Position numbers and translations under genes: made by a program. From Siminovitchia acidinfaciens (GTDB taxonomy: Bacteria; Bacillota; Bacilli; Bacillales; Bacillaceae_C), in contig NZ_QYTV02000010.1 of assembly GCF_003605385.1 (NCBI RefSeq), forward strand, positions 84,779 through 148,778: 64,000 nt of DNA. Reading direction: 5' to 3'. The notes under the pieces are model-generated. The model saw only the letters and a program-made list of their open reading frames with translations. It ran no database searches and had not been told where the DNA came from. Of this stretch, positions 8,214-16,645 are shown one piece after another. How positions within the stretch are numbered: position 1 is the first letter of the stretch; each line of letters starts with the position of its first letter.

Positions 8214-11200
8214 TTAATTCTCTTCTATTTCTCTACGATTTTTCTTGAAGAGCTTGGATAATACTTCATAGACAATCGGTACCACAATCAAAGTAAGTAG
8301 CGTTGAACTTGCCAACCCGCCGATAACGGTAATTCCAAGGCCTCTTGAAATCAGGCCTCCACCGCCATTGCCAAGTGCCAATGGGATAAGCGCACCAATT
8401 GTAGCGATTGCGGTCATCAGGATTGGACGGAGACGTGTTGCCCCAGCCTCCAAAACCGCCTGGCGCATCGTCAATCCTGCTCTTTCCATACGGACGATCC
8501 GGTCGACCAGAACGATGGCGTTCGTCACAACGATACCGATCAGCATCAATAATCCCATCATGACGGAGACTGATATGGTTTCTCCGGCAAGATACAAGCC
8601 GGCAAAAGCTCCGATAACGGTAAACGGAAGTGAGAACAAAATCGAAAACGGCGCTACACCTTCATGGAAGGTGACTACAAGGATAAAATACACGATGGCA
8701 ACGGCAGCGGCCATGGCCACACCCAGCTGTGTAAATGTTTCCTCCATATCCGCCTGCACTCCGGAAGTCTCGACTGTTACACCTTTCGGAAATTTCAACT
8801 GATCTACTTTTTTACCAATCTGGGAAGTTACTTTTGAAATATCGTCTCCTTTAACTGTCCCCGAAACTGTTGCATAGAATTCACCCTTGCTGCGGTCAAG
8901 CGTATTGTACGTAGACCCTTTCTTCACTTCGACAAGATCCGAAAGCGGTACTGTATTGCCAAGCGCTGTCGGGATTTTCCTATCCAACATTTCATCGGCG
9001 GATTCCGGCTGGGAGGTTTGTTCCTGCTGGACGATGACATCTAAAGAGTTTCCGTCCTTTTCCACCGTCGTTAACACGTCTTTAGTTTTTTGCGGATTCA
9101 GCATCATTACAAGCTGACCCGTTGTTAATCCATATTTAAGCAACTCAGCCTGTTCAACGCGGAATGTATATTCCACAAAAGCTTCCTCGGCACTGGAGGT
9201 AACATCTTTCAGCCCAGTGTTTTTCTCCATAATCTTTTCTACTTGTTTAACCGATTCATTCAGCTTATCTAAACTTTCGCTGTAGAGTGTATAACTCACT
9301 TCATTGGTTGAGCCAGACATTGAGGAGAAGTCCTGGCTTTTCCAAGAACCCGATTGATCCAGCGTAGTTATATATTTTTCCACTTTCTCTTTCACTTCCG
9401 GGAAATTTTCCATGTCGGGGTCAAAAATCAGGTACATTAAGGCACCGCCTGCCCCTCCGCCCATCATGACAGCTGACGGGTCCCCGGTTTCCGTGACGGA
9501 TACTTGAACGATATCTATATCATCGCGTTTCAACATCTTATCTTCGACGACTCGAACATTTTCTAGGGTGTCCTCACGAAGTTCACCTGCTTTTGGCGTG
9601 TACGTCAAGTACATCACTTTCTCTTCGTCACTTCCCATAAAACTGAAACCAATGAGCGGCGTTAATGCCAAACTGCCCGCCAATAAGGCAATGGCCAGGA
9701 TTGATGCAATGATTTTGTGGTTAAGCACCTTGTTAAGGAAACCTTTATACCCATTTGCCAGCTTACCTGGTCCTTTATGGCTCTTGTCGGTTTTTTCACC
9801 GTATAATTTCTTTTTAAACAAGAAATGTGAAAGTGCCGGCACAATCGTAATCGCCACAAGTAACGAAGCACCGAGCGCAAATGCCATCGTCAAAGCGAAT
9901 GGCATGAACAATTCACCGACCATACCGCCGACAAAAATCATCGGGGCAAATACAGCAACCGTAACTAATGTTGATGACATAATCGGCTTGAACATTTCAA
10001 TCGTCGCTTCACGTATAAGAGCGCGACCTGTCAATTTTTCCTCTTTTAAATGCAAACGCCGGTAAATATTTTCAACAACGACAATCGAATCATCGATGAC
10101 CCGGCCGATCGCGACTGTAACCGCCCCAAGCGTCATAATATTCAGCGTGATGTCCATCCAGTGGAGGAGTAGCAGCGCCATGAATATGGATACTGGAATT
10201 GAGATGATAGAAATGAGCGTTGATTTAATATCTCTCAGGAAAAGAAGGATGATCAATATAGCAATCAATCCGCCAAATAACGCTTTTTCAATCATTGTAG
10301 CCACGGAGTCCTCGATCGGTTTTCCTTGGTCGAGCGTCACATCAATCGTAAGACCATCGTATTTCTTCTTCTCTTCTTTTATCAGCTTCTTCACCTTATC
10401 GACAACGTCAACGGTGTTTGCCTGCTGATCTTTGACAATTTGAATCGCAATGGCATCTTTTCCGTTTGTACGGGAAATCGATTCAACCTTGCCGACTGTC
10501 TTGATTTTCGCGATATCGCCAAGTTTCACAAATGGCGTTGGATTCGCGGCTGACGGCGTGACAGGGATTAGCATATTTTTTAGTTCTTTAACCGTCATGA
10601 ATTTGCCGTCAATCGATACGGCCTGCTCGCCTTCTTTAAACTCGTAAAGCCCTAATGAAACGGCCATGTTGCTTGCTTGGATCATTTCTTTGACTTGATC
10701 TTCAGTCAGGTCCAATTGTTTCATCTTGTCTTTATTATAAGTCAGGTCCACTTCTTCAATATGCTGACCGGTAATGGTGGCAGAACCCACGCCATCCAAC
10801 TTTTCGATTTTCGGAAGCAGGCTTTCCTCTACTGTTGAAGTCAATTCAACAATGTCTTCTTTTGAACTGCTGACACTGAGGGCAACCACCGGCATCATGT
10901 TCATGCTGATTGCGGATGTTGTCGGCTCCTCCGCCCCTTCCGGCAATTTTACGTTTTCCAACGCAGATTTCAATTCCCGTTTGGCCTCATCCATATCGAT
11001 TCCGTATTCGTACTCCACCTGGATGCTCGCCATATTGGCATAGGAATTGGAATAAACAGCTTTTACATGGTCTAGGCCTTCCGAAGCTTTCTCTATCGGC
11101 CTTGAGACATCTTCCATGACCTGTTCAGGAGTCGCTCCGGGATACACACTCGTCACCATTAAGAAAGGAATGGAAATATCAGGGATCGTCTCCGTTTTCA

Positions 11201-11297
11201 TTCGTGTCCCTGAATAAATACCAGATACCGTAACAATAATTGTAAGTAACCATACTGCAAGTTTATTTTTCAAAACAAAATTGACTAACCCGTTCAC
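8214..11297 (-). CDS. swrC: RND efflux transporter, SwrC-like
   Basis: This 1027-residue proton-driven efflux pump belongs to the HAE-1/AcrB superfamily and has the duplicated layout expected. There is one N-terminal helix, a large extracytoplasmic domain (about 35-330), helices 2-6, helix 7, a second large domain (about 560-840) and the final helices. The proton-relay acidic pair is in GRVIDDSIVVVENIYRR. The GTG start at 11297 follows an AGGTG site. In B. subtilis the single-subunit homologue SwrC (YerP) confers surfactin self-resistance and sits beside the TetR regulator YerO. Here a TetR gene is divergently transcribed, supporting that assignment. No membrane fusion protein is adjacent, as in B. 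subtilis. The substrate is inferred, probably amphiphilic lipopeptides or drugs. Confidence 0.85.
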   Translation of the reverse strand: MNGLVNFVLKNKLAVWLLTIIVTVSGIYSGTRMKTETIPDISIPFLMVTSVYPGATPEQVMEDVSRPIEKASEGLDHVKAVYSNSYANMASIQVEYEYGIDMDEAKRELKSALENVKLPEGAEEPTTSAISMNMMPVVALSVSSSKEDIVELTSTVEESLLPKIEKLDGVGSATITGQHIEEVDLTYNKDKMKQLDLTEDQVKEMIQASNMAVSLGLYEFKEGEQAVSIDGKFMTVKELKNMLIPVTPSAANPTPFVKLGDIAKIKTVGKVESISRTNGKDAIAIQIVKDQQANTVDVVDKVKKLIKEEKKKYDGLTIDVTLDQGKPIEDSVATMIEKALFGGLIAILIILLFLRDIKSTLISIISIPVSIFMALLLLHWMDITLNIMTLGAVTVAIGRVIDDSIVVVENIYRRLHLKEEKLTGRALIREATIEMFKPIMSSTLVTVAVFAPMIFVGGMVGELFMPFALTMAFALGASLLVAITIVPALSHFLFKKKLYGEKTDKSHKGPGKLANGYKGFLNKVLNHKIIASILAIALLAGSLALTPLIGFSFMGSDEEKVMYLTYTPKAGELREDTLENVRVVEDKMLKRDDIDIVQVSVTETGDPSAVMMGGGAGGALMYLIFDPDMENFPEVKEKVEKYITTLDQSGSWKSQDFSSMSGSTNEVSYTLYSESLDKLNESVKQVEKIMEKNTGLKDVTSSAEEAFVEYTFRVEQAELLKYGLTTGQLVMMLNPQKTKDVLTTVEKDGNSLDVIVQQEQTSQPESADEMLDRKIPTALGNTVPLSDLVEVKKGSTYNTLDRSKGEFYATVSGTVKGDDISKVTSQIGKKVDQLKFPKGVTVETSGVQADMEETFTQLGVAMAAAVAIVYFILVVTFHEGVAPFSILFSLPFTVIGAFAGLYLAGETISVSVMMGLLMLIGIVVTNAIVLVDRIVRMERAGLTMRQAVLEAGATRLRPILMTAIATIGALIPLALGNGGGGLISRGLGITVIGGLASSTLLTLIVVPIVYEVLSKLFKKNRREIEEN

Positions 11298-11345
11298 TAT
11301 TACACCTGCCCTAAATTGACTTGTTCATTACAGTTATTTATAATA

Positions 11346-11361
11346 ATGACCGACTGGTCAT
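11346..11361. promoter_or_regulatory. Palindromic TetR-type operator between efflux gene and regulator
   Basis: The sequence ATGACCGACTGGTCAT is an inverted repeat (ATGACC-4-GGTCAT) in the 97-base divergent gap. GACC-N4-GGTC dyads are typical operators of TetR regulators in Bacillus, so this is probably where the adjacent regulator represses both genes. Confidence 0.75.
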
Positions 11362-11394
11362 TTGTCAATGAATAGTTGGGAGCGATCGGATAAT

Positions 11395-12219
11395 ATGGCA
11401 AAAAAACAACTGATTATGGAGAAGGCGCTGGAGCTTTTTGCGAAGCAAGGATTCGAGGCTACTTCCATTCAGCAAATTACAGAGCAATGTGGTATTTCTA
11501 AAGGAGCTTTTTACCTTTCTTTTAAGTCAAAAGATGAGTTGATATTGGCGATAATTGATCATTTCACGATGCAGGTTTTATCGGATATTGACTATCTGGT
11601 CAAAAATACAGAAAACAAGACCCTTTTATATGATTTTTATCAAACAATGTTTGATTCTTTTCAACAGCAAACGGACTTTGCCAAATTATTTCTCAAAGAA
11701 CAGATGCATACGCTCAACGAGAAATTTGTAAATAAAATGTATTCCTACCATAAATCACTTGAGCAAATGATTTTGACTATGGTTGAACGGCTTTATGGCG
11801 AAGAGATCGAAACGACAAAATATGATTTGATTTATTGCATAAAAGGTTTTTTGAATACTTATTCACAGATTCTTTTATTTAGTGAAGCACCGGTGGATTT
11901 GAAAATGCTGTCCCAGTCACTCGTAGAGAAAACGAATATACTGGCCAAGCATACGACCATACCTTTTATTTCAAAAGAGATGACCCAGATGTTTTTCGTC
12001 AATGAAAAAACATCGAAGGAAGAGATCCTTGAAATAATTGAGGAGAAAACCGAGGAAATGGCTGAATCGATTGAAAGGGAATCGCTGGTTCTGTTGAAGG
12101 AGCATCTGCTGGAGCAAACTTTCAGCCCTGCAATAGTGAAGGGATTGTTGGAAAACTTACGCAACCATCCTCACTGTAAATGGATCTCTTATTTGCTTCG
12201 AAGGTATTGGGAGCTTTGA
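11395..12219 (+). CDS. TetR/AcrR-family transcriptional regulator (YerO-like)
   Basis: This 274-residue regulator has an N-terminal helix-turn-helix (about residues 5-50, with ITEQCGISKGAFYLSFKSKDEL) and a helical ligand-binding C-terminal part. It is longer than most TetR proteins, as is YerO of B. subtilis. It probably represses the divergent RND pump through the dyad at 11346-11361. The open frame extends upstream to 11362, but the ATG at 11395 begins the conserved MAKKQ segment. An ATG at 11368 is also possible, with the GGGAG site lying between the two. No operon partner follows it. Confidence 0.85.
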   Translation: MAKKQLIMEKALELFAKQGFEATSIQQITEQCGISKGAFYLSFKSKDELILAIIDHFTMQVLSDIDYLVKNTENKTLLYDFYQTMFDSFQQQTDFAKLFLKEQMHTLNEKFVNKMYSYHKSLEQMILTMVERLYGEEIETTKYDLIYCIKGFLNTYSQILLFSEAPVDLKMLSQSLVEKTNILAKHTTIPFISKEMTQMFFVNEKTSKEEILEIIEEKTEEMAESIERESLVLLKEHLLEQTFSPAIVKGLLENLRNHPHCKWISYLLRRYWEL

Positions 12220-12285
12220 CTGTTTCCGCAGAGATCTCGGACTGCCAGATAGCAACCCTTGGCTGGCTTCTTAAGCTCCTCAACG

Positions 12286-12332
12286 CTAATAAGTGCCTTC
12301 CACACGTTTCAAGTGATGGCAGGCACTATTAG
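12286..12332. terminator. Bidirectional hairpin between the TetR gene and dpaA
   Basis: A 12-13 base inverted repeat (CTAATAAGTGCCT / AGGCACTATTAG) lies between two convergent genes. The U-tract is weak on both sides, but the position suits a shared terminator. Its GTGCCT core recalls the short repeat family described at 26104, 28774, 33502 and 55381. Confidence 0.5.
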
Positions 12333-12338
12333 TTAATT

Positions 12339-13208
12339 TTAAACCAATAACTTATATAATACTTTGCTAATAATTTCACCACCCGTCTTGGGGGCAGTTT
12401 TTCCAGGCAGCCCAAGCGCATGTATCGCTTTTAGGCCTTTTTCCTCGGCAAACTTGAAATCTGTCCCTCCTGGCTTGGAGGCAATATCGATAATCAGGCT
12501 GGAAGCAGACATTTTTGATAAGACCGCTGCATCCAATATCATATGCGGCACTGTATTAATACATATATTGATTTCGGACATATGATCAGCAACGTTAGCC
12601 ATATGAACAGGGCGCAGTCTCATTTCCATTATGCGTGCAAGGTCGCCATCCTTTCTGGCAGCCACACTCACATTGGCACCTACCGCAGAGAACAGCCTTG
12701 CCAAAGTTTCGCCAACCCTGCCAAATCCAAGTACCATCACATTGGCATTATGGATTGTGTAATCCGTTTCCTCAATGGCAATTTTCAGCGCTGCTTCAGC
12801 TGTAGGGATTGAGTTCAAAACAGCGACATCATCGCGGGCGGTTAACCGGATGAGATTCCTATCAACCTCCCTCGTAATACGATCCAAATAGTCATTTGAA
12901 ATGCCCGTATACACAGCACAATGATCCGGTGTCCGCTTTAGCATCTCTATAGATAAATGTATGTTCTCATCCGAATAATCAGCATCAATCTCACCGTCCG
13001 CACTTGTTCCATGCAACGGGATCAGAATGGCATCGATCTGCTCAAAATCCACCTGATCCGGCTTTTGATTGCTTATATTGGGATGAGAGAAGGTTAGTTG
13101 GTCAAATCCGGCCAAAAAAATGCGGATTCCTTTTGAAGCCAGTTGATTGATGATTTCAAGGTATCGCGGATCGCCTCCCATGATCAAAAGATTCACGTTT
13201 TTTTCCAT
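12339..13208 (-). CDS. dpaA: Dipicolinate synthase subunit A homologue
   Basis: DpaA and DpaB together oxidise a dihydrodipicolinate-pathway intermediate to dipicolinic acid in the mother cell of sporulating Bacillus. This 289-residue protein has the family's N-terminal domain (opening NLLIMGGDPRYLEI, with TGISNDYLDRI further on), a nucleotide-binding motif VLGFGRVGETLA at about 160-171, and the conserved INTVPHMIL, ASKPGGTDFKFAE and LGLPGKTAPKTGGEI segments. It ends about eight residues earlier than B. subtilis DpaA. No dpaB follows, although the two are normally adjacent. Instead it lies 33 bases after a sigma-54 activator, on the same strand as lysA and an amine dehydrogenase. It may be a second copy with a role outside sporulation. 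Confidence 0.85.
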   Translation of the reverse strand: MEKNVNLLIMGGDPRYLEIINQLASKGIRIFLAGFDQLTFSHPNISNQKPDQVDFEQIDAILIPLHGTSADGEIDADYSDENIHLSIEMLKRTPDHCAVYTGISNDYLDRITREVDRNLIRLTARDDVAVLNSIPTAEAALKIAIEETDYTIHNANVMVLGFGRVGETLARLFSAVGANVSVAARKDGDLARIMEMRLRPVHMANVADHMSEINICINTVPHMILDAAVLSKMSASSLIIDIASKPGGTDFKFAEEKGLKAIHALGLPGKTAPKTGGEIISKVLYKLLV

Positions 13209-13241
13209 TGAATCTACCGCCTTTCAATCTGAAAAATAATC

Positions 13242-14957
13242 TTATTCCAAGTGATAATCTCTTATTTTATTATAAAGCGTTGAAATGGATATTCCTAAGG
13301 AATGGGCTGCCTTTTTCTTACTTTCCAACGAATGGCCGTAATGGTTTAAGGTTTTTCGGATATATTCTTTCTCAACCTCTTTCAGAGGTAAAAGTGAATT
13401 ATCTGATGGATATGTGATAGAATCCACTTCATCCTGAGAAGATGTAACGCCTATTAACGATTGAATATGTTTCAATACAAGAGAATCCGAGATAACAGAC
13501 GCACTGCTCTCGTTCATTAACCTTTCCAAAACATTTTCAAGCTCGCGAATGTTTCCGGGCCATTCGTATTCACATAACATAGACATTCCTTTGTTTGTCA
13601 ACTGCATGGGATTTAATCCAATCCTTTCAGCAATCTTATCCATTAAATCCTGGACCAATAATTGGATATCTTTCTTTCTTTTTCTCAATGGCGGCACTTC
13701 AAGCCGGATGACATTCAATCGATAATATAAATCCTCACGAAACTTGCCTTCTGATATCAACTTTTCCAAGTCGGCATTGGTGGCAGCAATGATTCGAAAA
13801 TCCACATGCACCTTTTTTAGACCGCCAACTCTTTCAAACTCTCTATATTGTAAAACTCGCAACAACTTTACTTGTAACGCGAGACTCATCTCGCCAATTT
13901 CATCTAAAAACAAGGTCCCTCCATTGGCCAACTCAAATTTGCCGACCTTTTGCTTGATCGCGTTCGTAAATGCACCTTTTTCGTACCCGAATAACTCACT
14001 TTCAAGCAGCTCTTCCGGAATCGCTGCACAGTTCACGGTCACGAAAGGCTTATCATGGTTCTTGCTTTCCGTATGAATCGCATGGGCAAATAATTCTTTC
14101 CCCGTTCCGCTTTCGCCGGTTATTAAAACAGTGGAACGGGTGCGCGACGCTCTCTTCGCCAAACTCACAGGCTCTTTGATCTCTTCACTTTCCCCAATAA
14201 TATGATCAATTGAAAATTTGGATTCATATCCATCACTTGATTGCTGATTGATTACTTTCTGCTCTTGCTCATGTTCCATCAGTTTTTCTGTCAGGTATTT
14301 TATTTCAGTCACGTCTTGAAAGGTGGCAACCGCACCGATGAATTTGCCGTCAACAAAAATGGGGGCAGCATTAGCAACCGTTTCTACGTTTGACCCTACA
14401 CTGGAAGACTTATATCCAAAAACTGGCGTCCTGGTTTTATACGCTTTATTCAATGAACCATTTGGCGATACGTCTTCAATATGCTTGCCAAGCCTTTCTT
14501 CCGAAGACACGTTTGTAATTCTCGAAAAAGAGGGGTTAATAAATCGAATAATCCCTTTAGAATCAACATACTGCACTCCCTCGTGCGAATGCATCAAGAT
14601 TGTTTGATAAAACTTTTGCTTCCCGGTAAGTATTTGAATTTCTCTTTTTTGCATGGCCACTCTATCAAGAACCCATAATGTTTTCGCACTTAATATCAAT
14701 TTATTGTTTTTCCTCCAATTTTCAATCTCTTTATGGAATGTTTCTTCGTTTCCAACTATTAAAATGATATCAATTTCTTGTTCATCCAATGGGTCTGCTG
14801 AATTAAAAATGGGAATATCTTGATACGGTTGATTAGAAGAGGAATCTAACACGCCAACTAGCGAAACGATCCCAGCATTCTTCCACTCTACCATTTTATC
14901 CAGCATATCTTTTTGATAGCCAACGACCAATAGTGACATAGGGCTCCCTACAGCCAT
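13242..14957 (-). CDS. Sigma-54-dependent activator with Rossmann-like and PAS domains
   Basis: This 571-residue enhancer-binding protein activates RNA polymerase holding sigma-54 (SigL). Domains in order are an N-terminal alpha/beta segment (about 7-100, LLVVGYQKDML at its start, resembling a nucleotide-binding fold), PAS (about 112-220), AAA+ (about 252-480) and a Fis-type HTH at the end. Walker A GESGTGKE is at 281-288 and Walker B GGTLFLDEI at 346-354. The sigma-54 contact loop reads GAFTNA (328-333) instead of GAFTGA. It lies between lysA and dpaA. Two sigma-54 promoters, at 19389 and 22664, control neighbouring genes on the same strand, so these are its likely targets. The ATG at 14957 has a GGGGGA site; one at 14939 is also possible. 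Confidence 0.9.
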   Translation of the reverse strand: MAVGSPMSLLVVGYQKDMLDKMVEWKNAGIVSLVGVLDSSSNQPYQDIPIFNSADPLDEQEIDIILIVGNEETFHKEIENWRKNNKLILSAKTLWVLDRVAMQKREIQILTGKQKFYQTILMHSHEGVQYVDSKGIIRFINPSFSRITNVSSEERLGKHIEDVSPNGSLNKAYKTRTPVFGYKSSSVGSNVETVANAAPIFVDGKFIGAVATFQDVTEIKYLTEKLMEHEQEQKVINQQSSDGYESKFSIDHIIGESEEIKEPVSLAKRASRTRSTVLITGESGTGKELFAHAIHTESKNHDKPFVTVNCAAIPEELLESELFGYEKGAFTNAIKQKVGKFELANGGTLFLDEIGEMSLALQVKLLRVLQYREFERVGGLKKVHVDFRIIAATNADLEKLISEGKFREDLYYRLNVIRLEVPPLRKRKKDIQLLVQDLMDKIAERIGLNPMQLTNKGMSMLCEYEWPGNIRELENVLERLMNESSASVISDSLVLKHIQSLIGVTSSQDEVDSITYPSDNSLLPLKEVEKEYIRKTLNHYGHSLESKKKAAHSLGISISTLYNKIRDYHLE

Positions 14958-14968
14958 CCTATTTCCCC

Positions 14969-15009
14969 CAGTGTAAAATATAAATTATATAATTTATATT
15001 AACACACTG
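14969..15009. repeat. 41-bp near-perfect palindrome between lysA and the activator gene
   Basis: Bases 14977-15000 form a perfect 24-bp AT-only palindrome. It is extended by CAGTGT on the left and ACACTG on the right (14969-14974 and 15004-15009). It fills most of the 69-base gap. It could be a binding site for the activator, an autoregulatory operator, or a weak terminator without a U-tract. Confidence 0.7.
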
Positions 15010-15026
15010 GAACAAAACTCTTTAAC

Positions 15027-16352
15027 TTAGATGTTAAATGTAGACCTTTTCCCTAAAGGGACATCAAGCCTTATAAGATCTTCATATGTTTCCCGCTTGA
15101 CGACGAGGACACTTTTTCCATTTTCAACGAAAACAATTGGAGGTCTTGGAATACGGTTATAATTATTCGCCATGGCATAACCGTAGGCGCCCGTACAGAA
15201 AACGGCCAAAATATCATCTTTATCAGGCGCCGGAACTGGCAGATCCCAAATGAGCATATCACCGGACTCACAACATTTCCCTGCGATTGAGACGACTTCG
15301 TCCTGTTTATCAAACGGCCTGTTGGCAAGCACCGCTTCATATTTTGCGTCGTATAAAGCCGGCCTAATATTGTCGCTCATCCCGCCGTCAACCGCCACAT
15401 ATTTCCTTACATTCTGCACTTCCTTTCGGGAGCCCACAGTGTACAGGGTTGTGCCTGCATCCCCGACAATCGACCTTCCAGGTTCGATCCAGATTTCAGG
15501 CATTGGGAACGATAGCAGTTCTGTTTCCTTCCTCACTTCGATGATCATCTCTTCGACATACTGTTCCGGAGACAGCGGCTTATCCTCTTCCGTATAGCGG
15601 ATTCCGAATCCACCTCCGAGATTCAGAACCTCAGGAATAAAGCCATATTCGTCTTTCCATTCATTTAATTTTTCCAAAACCTTCTTGGCCGCCATCACAA
15701 ACCCGGCCGTTTCAAAAATTTGCGATCCGATATGGCAATGGATTCCAAGCAGATTCAAATATCCGCTATCTAGGGAGATGGCGAGCGCTGTTTCTGCCTG
15801 GCCATTCTTTAGGTCAAAGCCGAACTTCGAATCCTCCTGCCCGGTGAGGATATAATCATGTGTATGGGCTTCAATACCGGGTGTTACCCGCAGCAGTATA
15901 TTCACGTTTTGCTTCCTCTGCCGGCATAAATGATGAAGCATGTGGAGTTCGTGGAAGTTATCAACGACGATGCAGCCAATTTTGTAATCCAACGCCATTT
16001 CCAATTCCTCTTCACTTTTGTTGTTTCCGTGAAAATGAATTTTTTCTACAGGAAACTTCGCAGCCATAGCTGTATATAGTTCTCCTCCCGAGACGACATC
16101 CAACGAAAGACCCTCTTCTTGAGCAAGCTGGTACATTGCGATAGATGAGAAGGCTTTGCTGGCGTATGCGACCTGTGATTTCACCTCATATTTTTCAAAC
16201 ATCTCTTTAAAAGCACGCGCACGAGCCCTGATCAGCTCTACGTCATAGATATATAACGGAGTACCATATTCTTTTACAAGTTCCACTGTGTCGCATCCGC
16301 CAATTTCAAGATGGCCGTCATCATTGATCGATGCGGTTCCATGTAAGTACAT
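15027..16352 (-). CDS. lysA: Diaminopimelate decarboxylase
   Basis: LysA is a PLP enzyme that converts meso-diaminopimelate to L-lysine. This 441-residue protein is colinear with Bacillus LysA throughout. The PLP lysine lies in VAYASKAFSS, the glycine-rich phosphate site is LNLGGGFGIRY, and the active-site Cys segment is AGKCCESGDML. The C-terminal ends with KRETYEDLIRLDVPLGK. The start follows a GGAGGG site. The usual B. subtilis neighbours of lysA are absent. Instead the gene is 35 bases after the last subunit gene of an FAD/Fe-S dehydrogenase and before a sigma-54 activator, so it may be co-expressed from the sigma-54 promoter at 19389. No lysine riboswitch fits in the short gap. It could be the only lysA of the genome or a catabolic duplicate. 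Confidence 0.93.
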   Translation of the reverse strand: MYLHGTASINDDGHLEIGGCDTVELVKEYGTPLYIYDVELIRARARAFKEMFEKYEVKSQVAYASKAFSSIAMYQLAQEEGLSLDVVSGGELYTAMAAKFPVEKIHFHGNNKSEEELEMALDYKIGCIVVDNFHELHMLHHLCRQRKQNVNILLRVTPGIEAHTHDYILTGQEDSKFGFDLKNGQAETALAISLDSGYLNLLGIHCHIGSQIFETAGFVMAAKKVLEKLNEWKDEYGFIPEVLNLGGGFGIRYTEEDKPLSPEQYVEEMIIEVRKETELLSFPMPEIWIEPGRSIVGDAGTTLYTVGSRKEVQNVRKYVAVDGGMSDNIRPALYDAKYEAVLANRPFDKQDEVVSIAGKCCESGDMLIWDLPVPAPDKDDILAVFCTGAYGYAMANNYNRIPRPPIVFVENGKSVLVVKRETYEDLIRLDVPLGKRSTFNI

Positions 16353-16387
16353 CCATTTCCCTCCAAACAGTAAAATTAATTTTCTTT

Positions 16388-16645
16388 TTATTTCCTAATA
16401 ATATCACCTAACAACACAGGTCGGACTGGGGTCTGCGCCCTCTGAAGCGGCGGTTTTGTTTCATGATCTATATTTGATTCCAGAATATCACGGACAATCG
16501 GCTGGCAAACTCTTCCTTGACAATAGCCCATACCGATTCTGACCCTTTTTTTAATTCCAGGGACACTATTGGCTCCTCCAGCTATTGCATCCAAAACTTC
16601 CGATAAACAGACGCTTTCACACCGGCAAATAATTAAATCATTCAT
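16388..16645 (-). CDS. BFD-like [2Fe-2S] protein, small subunit of amine dehydrogenase
   Basis: This 85-residue protein has CRCESVC near its N-terminus and GYCQGRVC later, the four-cysteine pattern of the bacterioferritin-associated ferredoxin-like domain. This fold occurs as a small subunit or as a C-terminal domain in opine oxidases and proline dehydrogenase complexes. I chose the ATG at 16645, which overlaps the TGA of the preceding gene (ATGA), although the frame extends seven codons further. It probably passes electrons between the flavin subunits and the acceptor. Confidence 0.85.
   Translation of the reverse strand: MNDLIICRCESVCLSEVLDAIAGGANSVPGIKKRVRIGMGYCQGRVCQPIVRDILESNIDHETKPPLQRAQTPVRPVLLGDIIRK

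Noticed and set aside
8368-11119. Long open frames on the plus strand opposite the RND pump gene
   Set aside because: They are shadows of the conserved pump gene; the minus-strand protein is clearly the real product.
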